A stretch of DNA of 64,000 bases, taken from contig NZ_WNKY01000013.1 of assembly GCF_009720825.1 (NCBI RefSeq), positions 88,948 through 152,947 on the forward strand, given 5' to 3'. The stretch is from Duganella radicis. Lineage in GTDB: Bacteria > Pseudomonadota > Gammaproteobacteria > Burkholderiales > Burkholderiaceae_D. The notes under the pieces are model-generated. The model was not told where the DNA came from. It saw only the letters and a list, made by a program, of their open reading frames with translations, and searched no databases. Both the position numbers and the translations under genes were made by a program. How positions within the stretch are numbered: the stretch's first letter is position 1; each line of letters begins with the position of its first letter. This document shows positions 8,556 through 18,329 of this stretch, piece by piece.

Positions 8556-8585
8556 ATTATAATTCGAAATAGTGCCGTACGGCAA
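8556..8585 (-). promoter_or_regulatory. Sigma70 promoter of 62-aa gene with palindrome over the -35
   Basis: On the minus strand TTGCCG (8580-8585), an 18-nt spacer and TATAAT (8556-8561). A perfect 12-bp palindrome TGCCGTACGGCA (8573-8584) covers the -35, a natural place for a repressor site. The region is unusually AT-rich for this window. Confidence 0.6.
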
Positions 8586-8601
8586 TAAAATTGATTCTAC
8601 C

Positions 8602-9840
8602 TTAAGCCGGGCGCGGGGCCGCTGCGCTTGGGAGGCCGCGTTGCAGGCGCCACAGCAGGGCGGTCGCCACCAGCGAGGTGCCCACCACCACATAGCCGAC
8701 CGTATCGAAGTGCAACAGGCGGCCATCGGCGGCCTGGGTGACGATGTGGCCGGACACCACCGAGGACACGCCGCCGGCCAGTTGCTGGATCGAGGCGCTG
8801 ATGGCGTTGTACGAGCCGCGCTGGGTCATGCTCGGCACGGTCGAGGAAATCGCCTGGAACGGGATCATGCGCGAGAAGATGCCGACGAACATCACCGAAT
8901 TGACCAGCACCAGCATCCACAGCGGAATATGGCCGAGGTGGGTGTAGATCAGTACCATGGCGATCGACAGTCCGGTGCCGAACAGGAACACGCGGAACTT
9001 GCCGATGGCGTCGGCCGCGCGGCCGATCAGCGGGCCGATGAAGATGGTGCAAATGCCGGTGACCAGGTACACGGTCGGCAGGTGGTGCAGGTCGATGCCC
9101 ATGTTGTTGACGATGTAGGCGCTGCTGAACGGCATCAGCATGAAGCCGCCGGTGGTCAGCAGGGCGGTCACGCAGAAGGCCAGCAGGTAGCGCTTCTCGG
9201 TCACCGTGTGGAACAGGTGCATGAAGGGGCTGTGCTCCTGCGGCTGGCCGAGGTGGGCGTCGACCGGTTGCAGTTTCCACGCCACCAGCAGGCCGCCAAT
9301 CAAGCCGAAGGCGGCCATGGCCATGAACGGCACATGCCAGTTCCACTGGTTGGACAGATAGATGCCGGCCGGGATGCCCAGCACCTGGCTGGCGGCAAAC
9401 GCGGTCTGGATCAGGCCCATCACGCGGCCGCGCATTTGTGGCGGGAACAGGTCGGTGGAAATGGCCAGCACGATGGAGCCGATCACGCCGCCGAACAGGC
9501 CGGTGAACACGCGCGCGGCCAGCAGCGATTCAAAGCTTTGCGCCAGGCCGCACCAGACGGTGCCGACGATGAAGCCGGTGTAAAAGAACAGCAGCAACTT
9601 CTTGCGGTCGTAGCGGTCGGCGAAGCCGGCGGTCAGCAGGCCGGACACGCCGGCGCTGAAGGCGTAGGCCGACACCACCAGGCCGAACTGCGATGGCGCG
9701 ATTTTCAGGTCCGGCATGATGACGGCGCCCAGCGGCGACATGATCATGAAGTCGAGGATCACGGCAAATTGCAGGAAGGCCAGCATGGCCACCACTTGTT
9801 TTTGATAGCCGCTGAATGGCGGCGCAGGTGTTTTTTGCAT
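8602..9840 (-). CDS. MFS transporter (drug/sugar efflux type)
   Basis: 412-residue major facilitator with about 12 helices. Motif A appears as GFADRYDRKKLL after helix 2, and PFMAMAAFGLIGGLL marks the end of the first half. The start FLQFAVILDFMIMSPLGAVIMP is typical of the arabinose-efflux/Bcr-like MFS exporters. Substrate unknown. It starts at an ATG a few nt below the 113-aa membrane protein gene (stop 9844), so it may be transcribed with the sigma factor and membrane protein upstream. Confidence 0.88.
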   Translation of the reverse strand: MQKTPAPPFSGYQKQVVAMLAFLQFAVILDFMIMSPLGAVIMPDLKIAPSQFGLVVSAYAFSAGVSGLLTAGFADRYDRKKLLLFFYTGFIVGTVWCGLAQSFESLLAARVFTGLFGGVIGSIVLAISTDLFPPQMRGRVMGLIQTAFAASQVLGIPAGIYLSNQWNWHVPFMAMAAFGLIGGLLVAWKLQPVDAHLGQPQEHSPFMHLFHTVTEKRYLLAFCVTALLTTGGFMLMPFSSAYIVNNMGIDLHHLPTVYLVTGICTIFIGPLIGRAADAIGKFRVFLFGTGLSIAMVLIYTHLGHIPLWMLVLVNSVMFVGIFSRMIPFQAISSTVPSMTQRGSYNAISASIQQLAGGVSSVVSGHIVTQAADGRLLHFDTVGYVVVGTSLVATALLWRLQRGLPSAAAPRPA

Positions 9841-9843
9841 GCG

Positions 9844-10185
9844 TTATTCTTTCGTTTCAGGTGGTGCGGCGGGGCGGCAGAAGTTGGCGCGGTGCTTGAA
9901 GAAAGCCTGGCGCTCTTCGGGTGTCATGGCCTGCCAGCGCTGCCAGTGCTCGCGCTTCTCGTGCCAGTCGCGGTGATGGCCGCGGAAACCGCCGAACAGG
10001 ATGCGGCAGAGTAGCAGCAATCCGAGGGCTTGCCAATAATTCACGGCATTGGCGCCGGGGAAGATTTCCGGGATCAGGCAGTTCCACAGGGCCATGACAA
10101 CCAGGCCCAACACGCCGGCGGCGGCCAGGATGAAGATGCCCTTCATCAGCTTGAATTTCTTGTAACTCATATCGTGGTGACGCAT
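9844..10185 (-). CDS. Small membrane protein next to sigma factor
   Basis: 113 residues with two probable transmembrane helices (about 14-34 and 47-64) and a cytoplasmic-looking charged tail HHRDWHEKREHWQRW followed by MTPEERQAFFKH. I recognise no named domain. It lacks the H-x3-C-x2-C zinc motif of classical anti-sigma factors. AAGGAG lies 10 nt before the ATG at 10185. It follows the sigma factor gene by 16 nt on the same strand, a position often taken by a sigma-factor partner, so a modulator role is possible but unproven. Confidence 0.7.
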   Translation of the reverse strand: MRHHDMSYKKFKLMKGIFILAAAGVLGLVVMALWNCLIPEIFPGANAVNYWQALGLLLLCRILFGGFRGHHRDWHEKREHWQRWQAMTPEERQAFFKHRANFCRPAAPPETKE

Positions 10186-10201
10186 TTTGCGGGTACTCCT
10201 T

Positions 10202-10783
10202 TCATTCGTCGTACAGGGCTTGCAGGCGCTGGCGCAGGTACAGCACGGCGTAGCGCTTGCGGGCCAATAAAGTGTTAATGGAGGTGGCGGTTTGTTCGGC
10301 CATCTCCTTGAAGCTGACGCCGTCCAGTTCGTGGGCGATAAAGACCTCGCGCTGGTTGGCGGGGAGTTCGTCCAGCGCGCACTGAAGTTCTTCCAGCAGC
10401 ATGGCGCGGGTGTAGGCGGCTTCGGGGCCGGCGTCGGGCGAGGGCAGCATCAGATCGAGGCGGCAGTCGTCGTCCTCGTCGTTGTTTGGGGCGAGGTCTT
10501 CCAGCGCCACTTCCTTCTTCTTGCGGAAGCGGTCGATGATGCGGTTGCGGGCGACGCGGAACAGCCAGGCGCTGGCCTGCTCGATCGGATCGGGCAGGCG
10601 GTAAGCCTGGGTGAACTCGTAGAACACGTCTTGCAGAATATCGTCGGCGTCGGTCTGATCGGCCACGCGGCGGCGGATAAAGTTCCACAAGCGCGAGCGC
10701 TCGCGCAGCACCGTCGCGGTGATGTCCTGATCTTGCTCAGATGTTGTTATTGGTGCAGTCATAGACTGGAGGACGTTCGGCAT
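10202..10783 (-). CDS. ECF-type RNA polymerase sigma factor
   Basis: 193-residue group 4 sigma factor. Region 2 has DADDILQDVFYEFTQAY and the promoter-melting stretch ASAWLFRVARNRIIDRFRKKK. An acidic linker (NNDEDDD) follows, then region 4 with LDELPANQREVFIAHELDGVSFKEMAE. Start choice is open: ATG at 10783 or the second ATG at 10762, neither with a strong ribosome site. No anti-sigma factor of a known class is adjacent; the next gene encodes a small membrane protein. Confidence 0.88.
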   Translation of the reverse strand: MPNVLQSMTAPITTSEQDQDITATVLRERSRLWNFIRRRVADQTDADDILQDVFYEFTQAYRLPDPIEQASAWLFRVARNRIIDRFRKKKEVALEDLAPNNDEDDDCRLDLMLPSPDAGPEAAYTRAMLLEELQCALDELPANQREVFIAHELDGVSFKEMAEQTATSINTLLARKRYAVLYLRQRLQALYDE

Positions 10784-10920
10784 ACCGCAATATTGTATGT
10801 CGAACTGTTAAGGTTCACTTTTTGCGTTCTATAGCATTGAATTAGCATTCTGTCTAAAACTGGCTCAGGCGCGGCGTGCGCTTTCTTACACTGGTGGTTC
10901 TTTCAATGTGGGGAGGCGAA

Positions 10921-11964
10921 ATGGGTAAGTGGCGTTTGATTTTTGGATTGACGTTGCCGCTGGTGGCGCAGGCGCAGGGCGATCTGTCGGCGCTGGATCG
11001 GGATATGGCTGGGGCGCGGTCGAAAGTGCTGGTGTTGGGTACGGTGCATTTGAGCGAGTTGCCGAAGACGTTCAATCCCGCTGCGCTGGATGGGGTGCTG
11101 AGGCGGCTGGAGACCTTCAAGCCGGATATCATCACCATCGAGTCACTGCCGGGGGAGGAGTGCGATCTCGCCGCACGTCAGCCGGCCAAGTATGGCGCCG
11201 ACTATTGCGCGCCAACCGATGAAGCCAGGGCCGCCACCGGGCTGGATCTCAGCGCCGCCATCGCCCAAGTCCACCAGACCTTCAAAAGCTGGCCGTCGCA
11301 GCCTGCGCCAGCACAGCGCCGCCATCTTGCCGCGCTGCTGCTGGCGGCGAACGACCGGGCCTCGGCCTATGTGCAATGGTTGCAGCTGCCGGAGGCCGAG
11401 CGCCGTGCGGGCGATGGGCTGGATGCCGTCTCGGCCGGCAAGCTGGCTAAAATGGCCGACAACAATAATGAAAATTACCTGATCGCGGCCCGCTTGGCCG
11501 CGCGGCTAGGCCTGCAACGCGTGCACCAGGTCGACAATCATACTGGCGACAATATTGCTGTGGCGGACGAGAAGGCATTTGGCGCCTCGGTCGAAGCGGC
11601 ATGGAAAGCCGGCGGTGCGGCGCTGCAAGCTCATGACAAGCGCTGCGATGCGATGGCGCTGGAAGCCGACCTGCTGCCGCTATACCGCGATATCAACCTG
11701 CCAGCCAACCTGCTGATGCGCGCTGACGGCAACGTGCGTGCCGCCCTGCGCGCTGCGTCGCCGCAAGGCTATCCGCAGATGTGGGTGGCCGGCTGGGAAA
11801 TCCGCAACCTGCGCATGGTCGCCAACATCCGCGAAACTTTCCGCGAGCGCCCCGGCGCCCGCGTGCTGTCCATCGTCGGCGTCACCCACAAACCGTGGTT
11901 CGACGCCTGGCTGGGCCAGCTGCAAGGCGTGGATATTGTCGACACGGCAGAGATACTCAAGTAA
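10921..11964 (+). CDS. DUF5694 family exported protein
   Basis: 347 residues with an N-terminal signal peptide (LIFGLTLPLVAQAQ, cleavage near residue 19). The mature protein opens with SKVLVLGTVHL and later has ITIESLPGEECD, then VAGWEIRNLRMVANI and LSIVGVTHKPWFDAWL. This G-T-x-H / E / R / G-x-x-H layout recalls the TraB/GumN putative peptidase-like fold, and the gene belongs to DUF5694; activity is unproven. ATG at 10921 is chosen over 10876 and 10906 because GGGGAGG lies 4 nt upstream of it and the signal peptide begins there. Confidence 0.8.
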   Translation: MGKWRLIFGLTLPLVAQAQGDLSALDRDMAGARSKVLVLGTVHLSELPKTFNPAALDGVLRRLETFKPDIITIESLPGEECDLAARQPAKYGADYCAPTDEARAATGLDLSAAIAQVHQTFKSWPSQPAPAQRRHLAALLLAANDRASAYVQWLQLPEAERRAGDGLDAVSAGKLAKMADNNNENYLIAARLAARLGLQRVHQVDNHTGDNIAVADEKAFGASVEAAWKAGGAALQAHDKRCDAMALEADLLPLYRDINLPANLLMRADGNVRAALRAASPQGYPQMWVAGWEIRNLRMVANIRETFRERPGARVLSIVGVTHKPWFDAWLGQLQGVDIVDTAEILK

Positions 11965-11997
11965 TCTGCTAGTTTCCGATTTGATAAGGGCAGGGCG

Positions 11998-12798
11998 ATG
12001 CGGATTTTATTTCTGGCCTTGATGGCGTTGCCGATGGCCGCCCATGCAGAGGGTGGTGGCATAGGTTATCCAACAGTATCCGCAGCGCTGGAGGCGCTCA
12101 AGGCGCGCAGTGATGTCGCGATTTCAGTGCAAGGCGGCTGGACCATTGTCGAGGATAAGGCGGCGCATGCTATCTGGTCGTTCACACCAGCCGATCATGC
12201 AGCCCATCCCGCTGCGGTGCGGCGTGAGATGGTGGAGCAGGGCGGCGGCGTTTCTGTCCAGATGACAGCGCTATGTCAGGCCAGCAAGCAGGCTTGCGAT
12301 AAGTTGATGGAGGAGTTCAAGGTCTTGAATGCCCGGATGGGGCAGGATGTCTCCAGCCAGTGGCGTGCCAGCAGTGCACAGATCGAGCGCGTGGAGTCTT
12401 TGAGCCGTCTATATTTCGCCGCCAAGGATGATGCCCGCTATCAGGAAGCGTATGCGGTACTGACGCCGTCCCAGCACCAGCAGACGCCTTTCGCGCGCTG
12501 GAGCTTCCTGGCGCAGGACTTCAACGCTCAAGCGGGGAAGCTGATACAGCGGGATTTCAAGAAAATTACCTGGTACCGCAATCCGCCCCAGGCGCCGGCG
12601 GGCGTCTATGCGGCTGTGGATTTTTCCGGCGAATATGCGAACACCAGCCTGTATTGCGGTTATCTGGTGTTGGTCGAGCAGCCTGATGGAGCCTTCCTGA
12701 TCTTACGCGAAGAGCAAAATGTGGTCGACAAGGACACGGCCGCCAAGCTCAAGCCCGGCGAACTGGACGGCTTGCGAGCGCAATTCAAGTGCAAGTAA
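11998..12798 (+). CDS. DUF4019 domain-containing exported protein
   Basis: 266 residues with a clear signal peptide (MRILFLALMALPMAAHA). The C-terminal half (about 138-260) fits the DUF4019 pattern: FAAKDDARYQEAYAVLTPS, then KITWYRNPPQAPAGVYAAVDF and LILREEQNVVDKDTAAKL. Two Cys pairs may form disulphides in the periplasm. Function unknown. An AGGGCAGGGCG purine-rich stretch precedes the ATG. It follows the DUF5694 gene by 33 nt and may be co-transcribed with it. Confidence 0.8.
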   Translation: MRILFLALMALPMAAHAEGGGIGYPTVSAALEALKARSDVAISVQGGWTIVEDKAAHAIWSFTPADHAAHPAAVRREMVEQGGGVSVQMTALCQASKQACDKLMEEFKVLNARMGQDVSSQWRASSAQIERVESLSRLYFAAKDDARYQEAYAVLTPSQHQQTPFARWSFLAQDFNAQAGKLIQRDFKKITWYRNPPQAPAGVYAAVDFSGEYANTSLYCGYLVLVEQPDGAFLILREEQNVVDKDTAAKLKPGELDGLRAQFKCK

Positions 12799-12882
12799 AA
12801 CTTGCGCACGTTGCTTGGCTAACAGAGGCAATAAGCGATAGGCCGTAAAGTCAGGTCATCCATTTGCTCACCGGAGATAAAA

Positions 12883-13344
12883 ATGACTCTGCTGTCTTCC
12901 GCTCTGATCGGCGCCGTGGCCAGCGCGCGTTCGATGACGCCGATGGCCACCATCGCGATGGCGCGCACGGCCGGCCGCGAGACCAGCGGCAAGCTGGTCC
13001 TGCTGGACAAGCCGCTGTTCAAGCTCGGCGCCATGGCGATGGGCGCCGGCGAGCTGGTCGGCGACAAGATGAAGAGCGCGCCCGACCGCACCGTCTTCCT
13101 TGGCCTGCTGGCGCGCGTGATGAGCGCCGGCATCGCCGGTGCGGCGCTGGCGCCGCAGGGCCGCGAACCGGCCGGCGCCGCGGTTGCGGTGGCTACCGCC
13201 GTGCCGCTGGCCTATCTCACCCTGGCCGGCCGCAAGCGCGCCATGGCCAGCATGGGCCAGACCCGCAGCGGCTTGATCGAAGACGCGCTGATCGTCGCCG
13301 CCGGCGCGGCCATCGTGGCGCTGTCCACCCGCGCGCAGCGCTAG
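12883..13344 (+). CDS. DUF4126-like small membrane protein
   Basis: 153 residues, Ala/Gly-rich, with three or four hydrophobic helices and a conserved-looking loop GELVGDKMKSAPDRT and KRAMASMGQTRSGLIEDAL. The pattern matches the DUF4126 family of unknown function. CCGGAG lies 8 nt upstream of the ATG. It is monocistronic and ends at a perfect 14-bp hairpin shared with the convergent helicase gene. Confidence 0.78.
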   Translation: MTLLSSALIGAVASARSMTPMATIAMARTAGRETSGKLVLLDKPLFKLGAMAMGAGELVGDKMKSAPDRTVFLGLLARVMSAGIAGAALAPQGREPAGAAVAVATAVPLAYLTLAGRKRAMASMGQTRSGLIEDALIVAAGAAIVALSTRAQR

Positions 13345-13354
13345 GCCCAAAGCA

Positions 13355-13386
13355 AAACGGCCGCCAGATTGCTCTGGCGGCCGTTT
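13355..13386. terminator. Perfect hairpin terminator between convergent genes
   Basis: AAACGGCCGCCAGA (13355-13368), loop TTGC, TCTGGCGGCCGTTT (13373-13386). A 14-bp perfect stem with A/T ends, placed between the DUF4126-like gene stop (13344) and the rhlE-type gene stop (13405), fits bidirectional termination. Confidence 0.8.
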
Positions 13387-13404
13387 GCTCATGCGCTGAC
13401 CGGA

Positions 13405-14823
<1,419 letters not shown>

Positions 14824-15132
14824 GCTTTTCTTTCGTAAAAATGCAGCGTCCACGCCGGAGCGGAACGCGAAATAGCAACGCCTACCAAAACGAAATGATT
14901 CAATCAGAATCGAAAGAAATTTCGGCACAAAAGCTTTGCGCCGGGACGGTGTCAGATCAACGACACCAGAGGCGGGAGGGCTTTATAAGGGCATCCGAAC
15001 GATGCGCTGTGAGGCTTGCGTAGCTGCTTAACTATCAACTGGCTGAATCTTTGGTAGCGATTTGCTATCGACTGACACAGGGATTTCAGCGCAAGGCCGG
15101 TATTATGCCCTAATTTAACACTCTTGTACAGA
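14824..15132. other. 309-bp intergenic region upstream of rhlE
   Basis: No gene seen. On the minus strand TAATAC (15100-15105) could be a -10, which would give rhlE a leader of about 270 nt. Within it GGTGTC (14948-14953) can pair with GACACC (14962-14967). I find no convincing -35 and no known RNA family. Confidence 0.4.
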
Positions 15133-15711
15133 TCAGCTGGCCATTCGTTTCAACAGGCGCTCGAAACGCAGGCTGGCGCGATGTGCCTTGGCCAACATTT
15201 CCTCGCTGATTTCCTCGGCCTGCGGCTCGACCGGCTCGCTCAGCGCGCCGTAGCCGAAGCGGCGCGTGGTCTGGCGCATGCGCGCCGACATGAAGACCGA
15301 CAGCGCGCGGTAGAAGCGGGCCGCGAACGGCGCGTCGGCGTCCAGTTTCTCGCGCAGGCGGGCGTGCGACAGGCGCAGCGCGGCCGCGCCCTCGTTGGCG
15401 CGCACCGAGGCGGTGGTGCGGGCCGGATCGACCAGCGACATTTCGCCGATGATTTCACCATTGCTCAGCTCGACGATCTGTTCGTCGTTGCCGCTCAACA
15501 CGGAGAAGGTGCCGTCCAGCACGAAATACACGCTGTCGACGTGGCTGTTGAAGGCGATGATTTCCGCGCCCACCGGATAGCGCAGGCGGTCGCCGTTGTT
15601 GGCGATCCATTCCACGTCCTCATCCTCCAGCTCGCTGAGGATGAAAAGCACTTTGCGCATGCGTGCCGGGTCCGGCGCGATCAGTTGATCGACGGAGGAG
15701 GTTCTGTTCAC
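15133..15711 (-). CDS. Cyclic nucleotide-binding domain protein without HTH
   Basis: 192 residues. A Crp-like cNMP-binding beta-barrel covers about 20-130: LRYPVGAEIIAFNS, VYFVLDGTFSVL, and the phosphate-binding cassette region GEIIGEMSLVDPARTTASVRA. The remaining 60 residues are helical and contain no winged HTH, so this is not a Crp/Fnr regulator. It may sense a nucleotide and act through protein contacts. The start is GTG at 15711, with AGGGCAG upstream. Stands alone between rhlE and fabI. Confidence 0.82.
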   Translation of the reverse strand: MNRTSSVDQLIAPDPARMRKVLFILSELEDEDVEWIANNGDRLRYPVGAEIIAFNSHVDSVYFVLDGTFSVLSGNDEQIVELSNGEIIGEMSLVDPARTTASVRANEGAAALRLSHARLREKLDADAPFAARFYRALSVFMSARMRQTTRRFGYGALSEPVEPQAEEISEEMLAKAHRASLRFERLLKRMAS

Positions 15712-15781
15712 TTGCTGCCCTAGTTTGATGTTATTTTTAGTTCTCTAAAGTATAAGCTTTTTCAAGTCCTCCGGACAAGAA

Positions 15782-15805
15782 AAAAGCCCTGCAAGCAGGG
15801 CTTTT
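15782..15805 (-). terminator. Terminator of fabI
   Basis: AAAAGCCCTGC / GCAGGGCTTTT with a 2-nt loop, an 11-bp perfect stem. On the minus strand it is followed by TTTTTTC, directly after the fabI stop (15830). Confidence 0.85.
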
Positions 15806-15829
15806 GGCGGGCTGCGGGGCGACAGCGGC

Positions 15830-16621
15830 TTACTGGTAGTCTTCCGCGTTCAGGCCCATCACGTGCGAGAAACCGCCGTCGACGTAAGTGATTTCACCGG
15901 TGATGCCCGAGGCCAGGTCGGACAGCAGGAAGGCGGCGGTGTTGCCGACCTCTTCGATGGTGACGTTGCGGCGCAGCGGCGCGTGCGAGGCGGCAAAGCC
16001 CAGCAGCTTGCCGAAATCCTTGATGCCGGACGCGGCCAGGGTCTTGATCGGGCCGGCCGAGATGCCGTTCGAGCGGATGCCTTTCTTGCCCAGGTTTTCC
16101 GCCAGGTAGCGCACCGACGCCTCCAGCGAGGCCTTGGCCAGGCCCATGGTGTTGTAGTAAGGGATGGCGCGGACCGCGCCCAGGTAGGACAGGGTCAGCA
16201 CCGACGAGCCTTCCTTCAGCAGCGGCAGGGCGGCCTTGGTCAGGGCCGGGAAGCTGTAGGCCGAGATGTCGTGCGCCACGCGGAAGTTTTCGCGGGTCAG
16301 GCCGTCCAGGAATTCGCCGGCGATGGCTTCGCGCGGCGCAAAGCCGATCGCGTGCACCAGGCCGTCCAGCTGCGACCAGCTCTTGCCCAGGTCGGCGAAC
16401 AGCGCCTCGATCTGCTCATCGCTCGACACGTCGCAGTCGAACACCAGGTTGCTGCCGAATTCGGCGGCGAATTCGGTGATGCGGTCCTTGAAGCGGTCGC
16501 CGACGTAGGTGAACGCCAGCTCGGCGCCTTCGCGTTTGCAGGCTTGGGCGATGCCGTAAGCGATGGAACGGTTCGACAGCAAACCAGTGATGAGGATTTT
16601 TTTGCCTTGCAAGAACGCCAT
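15830..16621 (-). CDS. fabI: Enoyl-[acyl-carrier-protein] reductase (NADH)
   Basis: Last reduction step of each fatty-acid elongation cycle; target of triclosan. 263 residues, the usual FabI length. N-terminal nucleotide-binding stretch [19 protein letters not shown] near 62-65 for the adenine, SYLGA at 145-149, and the catalytic Tyr156-x6-Lys163 in [11 protein letters not shown], numbered as in E. coli. [15 protein letters not shown] forms the substrate loop. GGAG lies 5 nt before the ATG. It has a good sigma70 promoter, a structured leader and its own terminator, so it is monocistronic. Confidence 0.96.
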   Translation of the reverse strand: MAFLQGKKILITGLLSNRSIAYGIAQACKREGAELAFTYVGDRFKDRITEFAAEFGSNLVFDCDVSSDEQIEALFADLGKSWSQLDGLVHAIGFAPREAIAGEFLDGLTRENFRVAHDISAYSFPALTKAALPLLKEGSSVLTLSYLGAVRAIPYYNTMGLAKASLEASVRYLAENLGKKGIRSNGISAGPIKTLAASGIKDFGKLLGFAASHAPLRRNVTIEEVGNTAAFLLSDLASGITGEITYVDGGFSHVMGLNAEDYQ

Positions 16622-16637
16622 AGGGACTCCGAGTGCG

Positions 16638-16683
16638 ACTGCCGTGCACTCGCTTGCTCCCGGGAGCTGGCTGGCACGGCAGT
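16638..16683 (-). promoter_or_regulatory. Structured 5' leader of fabI
   Basis: ACTGCCGTGC (16638-16647) pairs perfectly with GCACGGCAGT (16674-16683), and inside it GCTCCCGGGAGC (16656-16667) is a perfect 12-bp palindrome. It lies between the predicted start of transcription and the fabI ribosome site, 17 nt from the ATG. Confidence 0.5.
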
Positions 16684-16708
16684 TGGGTTGTGTTTTTTTA
16701 AGACCAAG

Positions 16709-16737
16709 ATTGTAGGGCGACTACGCCGCGACTGCAA
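16709..16737 (-). promoter_or_regulatory. Sigma70 promoter of fabI
   Basis: On the minus strand TTGCAG (16732-16737), a 17-nt spacer and TACAAT (16709-16714). Transcription would start near 16702, giving a leader of about 80 nt. Confidence 0.65.
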
Positions 16738-16743
16738 CCTTTG

Positions 16744-18129
16744 TCAGTGATTGGTCTTGCGGTGGTTTTTGGATTTGGCGGCGTCACGCGGCACGCGCGC
16801 CTTGACCAGAGCGACCGGGCTGGATTTCTCCGACTTGCCGGCCTTGGCCTGCTTGTAGCCCTTGGCGGCCGACTTGCCAGCGCGTTCGTCCTCGAAGGCT
16901 ACGGTGGCGTTGTCGGCCACCTCGGCGCCAATATTGGTGTTGACCGAGGCCGACAGCTTGGGCACCAGAATGGTGGAGCCGGCTTTCAGCACCGAATTCT
17001 GCGGGATGTTGTTGGCCTGGCGGATCACCTCGGGCGAGGTGTGGAAGCGCGAGGCCAGCGAGCGGATCGATTCGCGCGCACTGGTGATCTTGTGCGTGCT
17101 CCAGGTCGACAGTTCCTTGCTCCACTGGGCCAGATTGATGTGGAACTTCTCGGCGTTTTCCTTCGGCAGCAGGATCTTGGTGTCCTCGCCGCCGACGATC
17201 ACCGGGCGCTTGAATTGCGGATTCAGCGCCTTGAACTCGTCCACCGACAGCTCGGCCAGATGGGCGGCCACGGTCAGGTCGATATCGCTGGTCTTGTCGA
17301 CCGCCGTGAAGTACGGCGAATTGTCGATGGCCGGCAGGCTCAGGTTGTACTGCTGCGGATTGGCGACGATATTCTTCACCGCTTGCAGCTTGGGCACGTA
17401 ATTGCGGGTTTCGGCCGGCATCAGGTCGGCCAGGCTTTCAAAGTCGGTCGGCTTGCCGGCGGCCTGATTGCGCTTGATGGCTTTCTGCACCGAGCCTTCG
17501 CCCCAGTTGTAAGCGGCCAGGGCCAGCTGCCAGTCGCCGAACATATCGTACAGGCGCTGGAGATAGGTCAGGGCGGCGTCGGTCGAGGCCAGGATGCCGC
17601 GGCGCTCGTCCTTGAAGGCGTCCTGCTTCAGGTTGAAATCGCGGCCGGTGCCCGGCACGAACTGCCACATGCCAGCGGCGTTGGCGCTGGACAGGGCGTT
17701 CGGGTTGAAGGCGGATTCAATGAAAGGCAGCAGCGCCAGTTCGGTCGGCATGCCGCGCTTTTCCAGCTCGGACACCACGTGGAACAGGTACAGCGAGGCG
17801 CGCGCGGTGGTGCGGGCGATGTAGTCCGGGCGGGTGGCGTACCAGTTGATGTGCTTGGCGACCAGGTCGTTATTCACATCGGGAATGGCATAGCCGCTGC
17901 GAATGCGGCCCCAGACGTCTTTTTCGCGGAAAGCCTCTTCGTCGACCAGTTTGGCCGGCTTGTTGATTTTCAGGGAGGAGACATCAAGGGTGGGGGATTT
18001 CGGCAGGGGAGACAGCGCGGTGGTGACCGTCGGCAGGCCCGGCGCCTCGTCATGCGCCTGGGCCAGCACCGGCGCTAGTAGCGCTAACAGGGCAGCCAAT
18101 GCGGCAGATTTTGGAATTCGTGCTTGCAT
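16744..18129 (-). CDS. Membrane-bound lytic murein transglycosylase D-like protein with LysM
   Basis: Cleaves the glycan strand of peptidoglycan with formation of 1,6-anhydro-muropeptides; acts in the periplasm. 461 residues: signal peptide (1-25), SLT domain with catalytic Glu138 in LLPFIESAFNP and the family stretches AAGMWQFVPGTG and LAAYNWGEGSV, then one LysM-like repeat near 355-400 (SIRSLASRFHTSPEVIRQAN), and a Lys/Ala-rich tail. E. coli MltD is similar in order and size. No lipobox is visible, so it may be soluble or held by its tail. Upstream is a 200-bp gap shared with DUF1415. Confidence 0.9.
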   Translation of the reverse strand: MQARIPKSAALAALLALLAPVLAQAHDEAPGLPTVTTALSPLPKSPTLDVSSLKINKPAKLVDEEAFREKDVWGRIRSGYAIPDVNNDLVAKHINWYATRPDYIARTTARASLYLFHVVSELEKRGMPTELALLPFIESAFNPNALSSANAAGMWQFVPGTGRDFNLKQDAFKDERRGILASTDAALTYLQRLYDMFGDWQLALAAYNWGEGSVQKAIKRNQAAGKPTDFESLADLMPAETRNYVPKLQAVKNIVANPQQYNLSLPAIDNSPYFTAVDKTSDIDLTVAAHLAELSVDEFKALNPQFKRPVIVGGEDTKILLPKENAEKFHINLAQWSKELSTWSTHKITSARESIRSLASRFHTSPEVIRQANNIPQNSVLKAGSTILVPKLSASVNTNIGAEVADNATVAFEDERAGKSAAKGYKQAKAGKSEKSSPVALVKARVPRDAAKSKNHRKTNH

Positions 18130-18218
18130 AGTTTTCCATGGTTGGCGACAAGAAACATCGCGTGGACTATGAATTAAACGTGGAGTGTACGAAGGTCATC
18201 CGGCCGAGTCAAGAAATA

Positions 18219-18234
18219 TGTCACCCTTATGACA
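18219..18234. promoter_or_regulatory. Inverted repeat in divergent promoter region
   Basis: TGTCA-CCCTTA-TGACA, perfect 5-bp arms with a 6-nt spacer, in the gap between the MltD-like gene (start 18129) and the DUF1415 gene (start 18330). The shape fits a dimeric regulator; which one is not evident. Confidence 0.35.
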
Positions 18235-18329
18235 AATTCTTATATGCAACAGTTCCCAGTAATTAAGAGCGAGATCGCTGCAAATTTGCGTACAATCCTG
18301 TCTTTGCGCTGTTACCGAGGAATTGCAAT

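Noticed and set aside
8572..10014. 480-codon frame antisense to the second MFS gene
   Set aside because: His/Gln/Ala-rich shadow of the MFS gene with no domain and no ribosome site.
14940..14970. Riboswitch or known RNA in the rhlE leader
   Set aside because: Only one 6-bp hairpin is visible; no conserved RNA core could be recognised.
15133..15711. Crp/Fnr transcription factor
   Set aside because: The cyclic nucleotide domain is present, but the C-terminal 60 residues contain no winged HTH.
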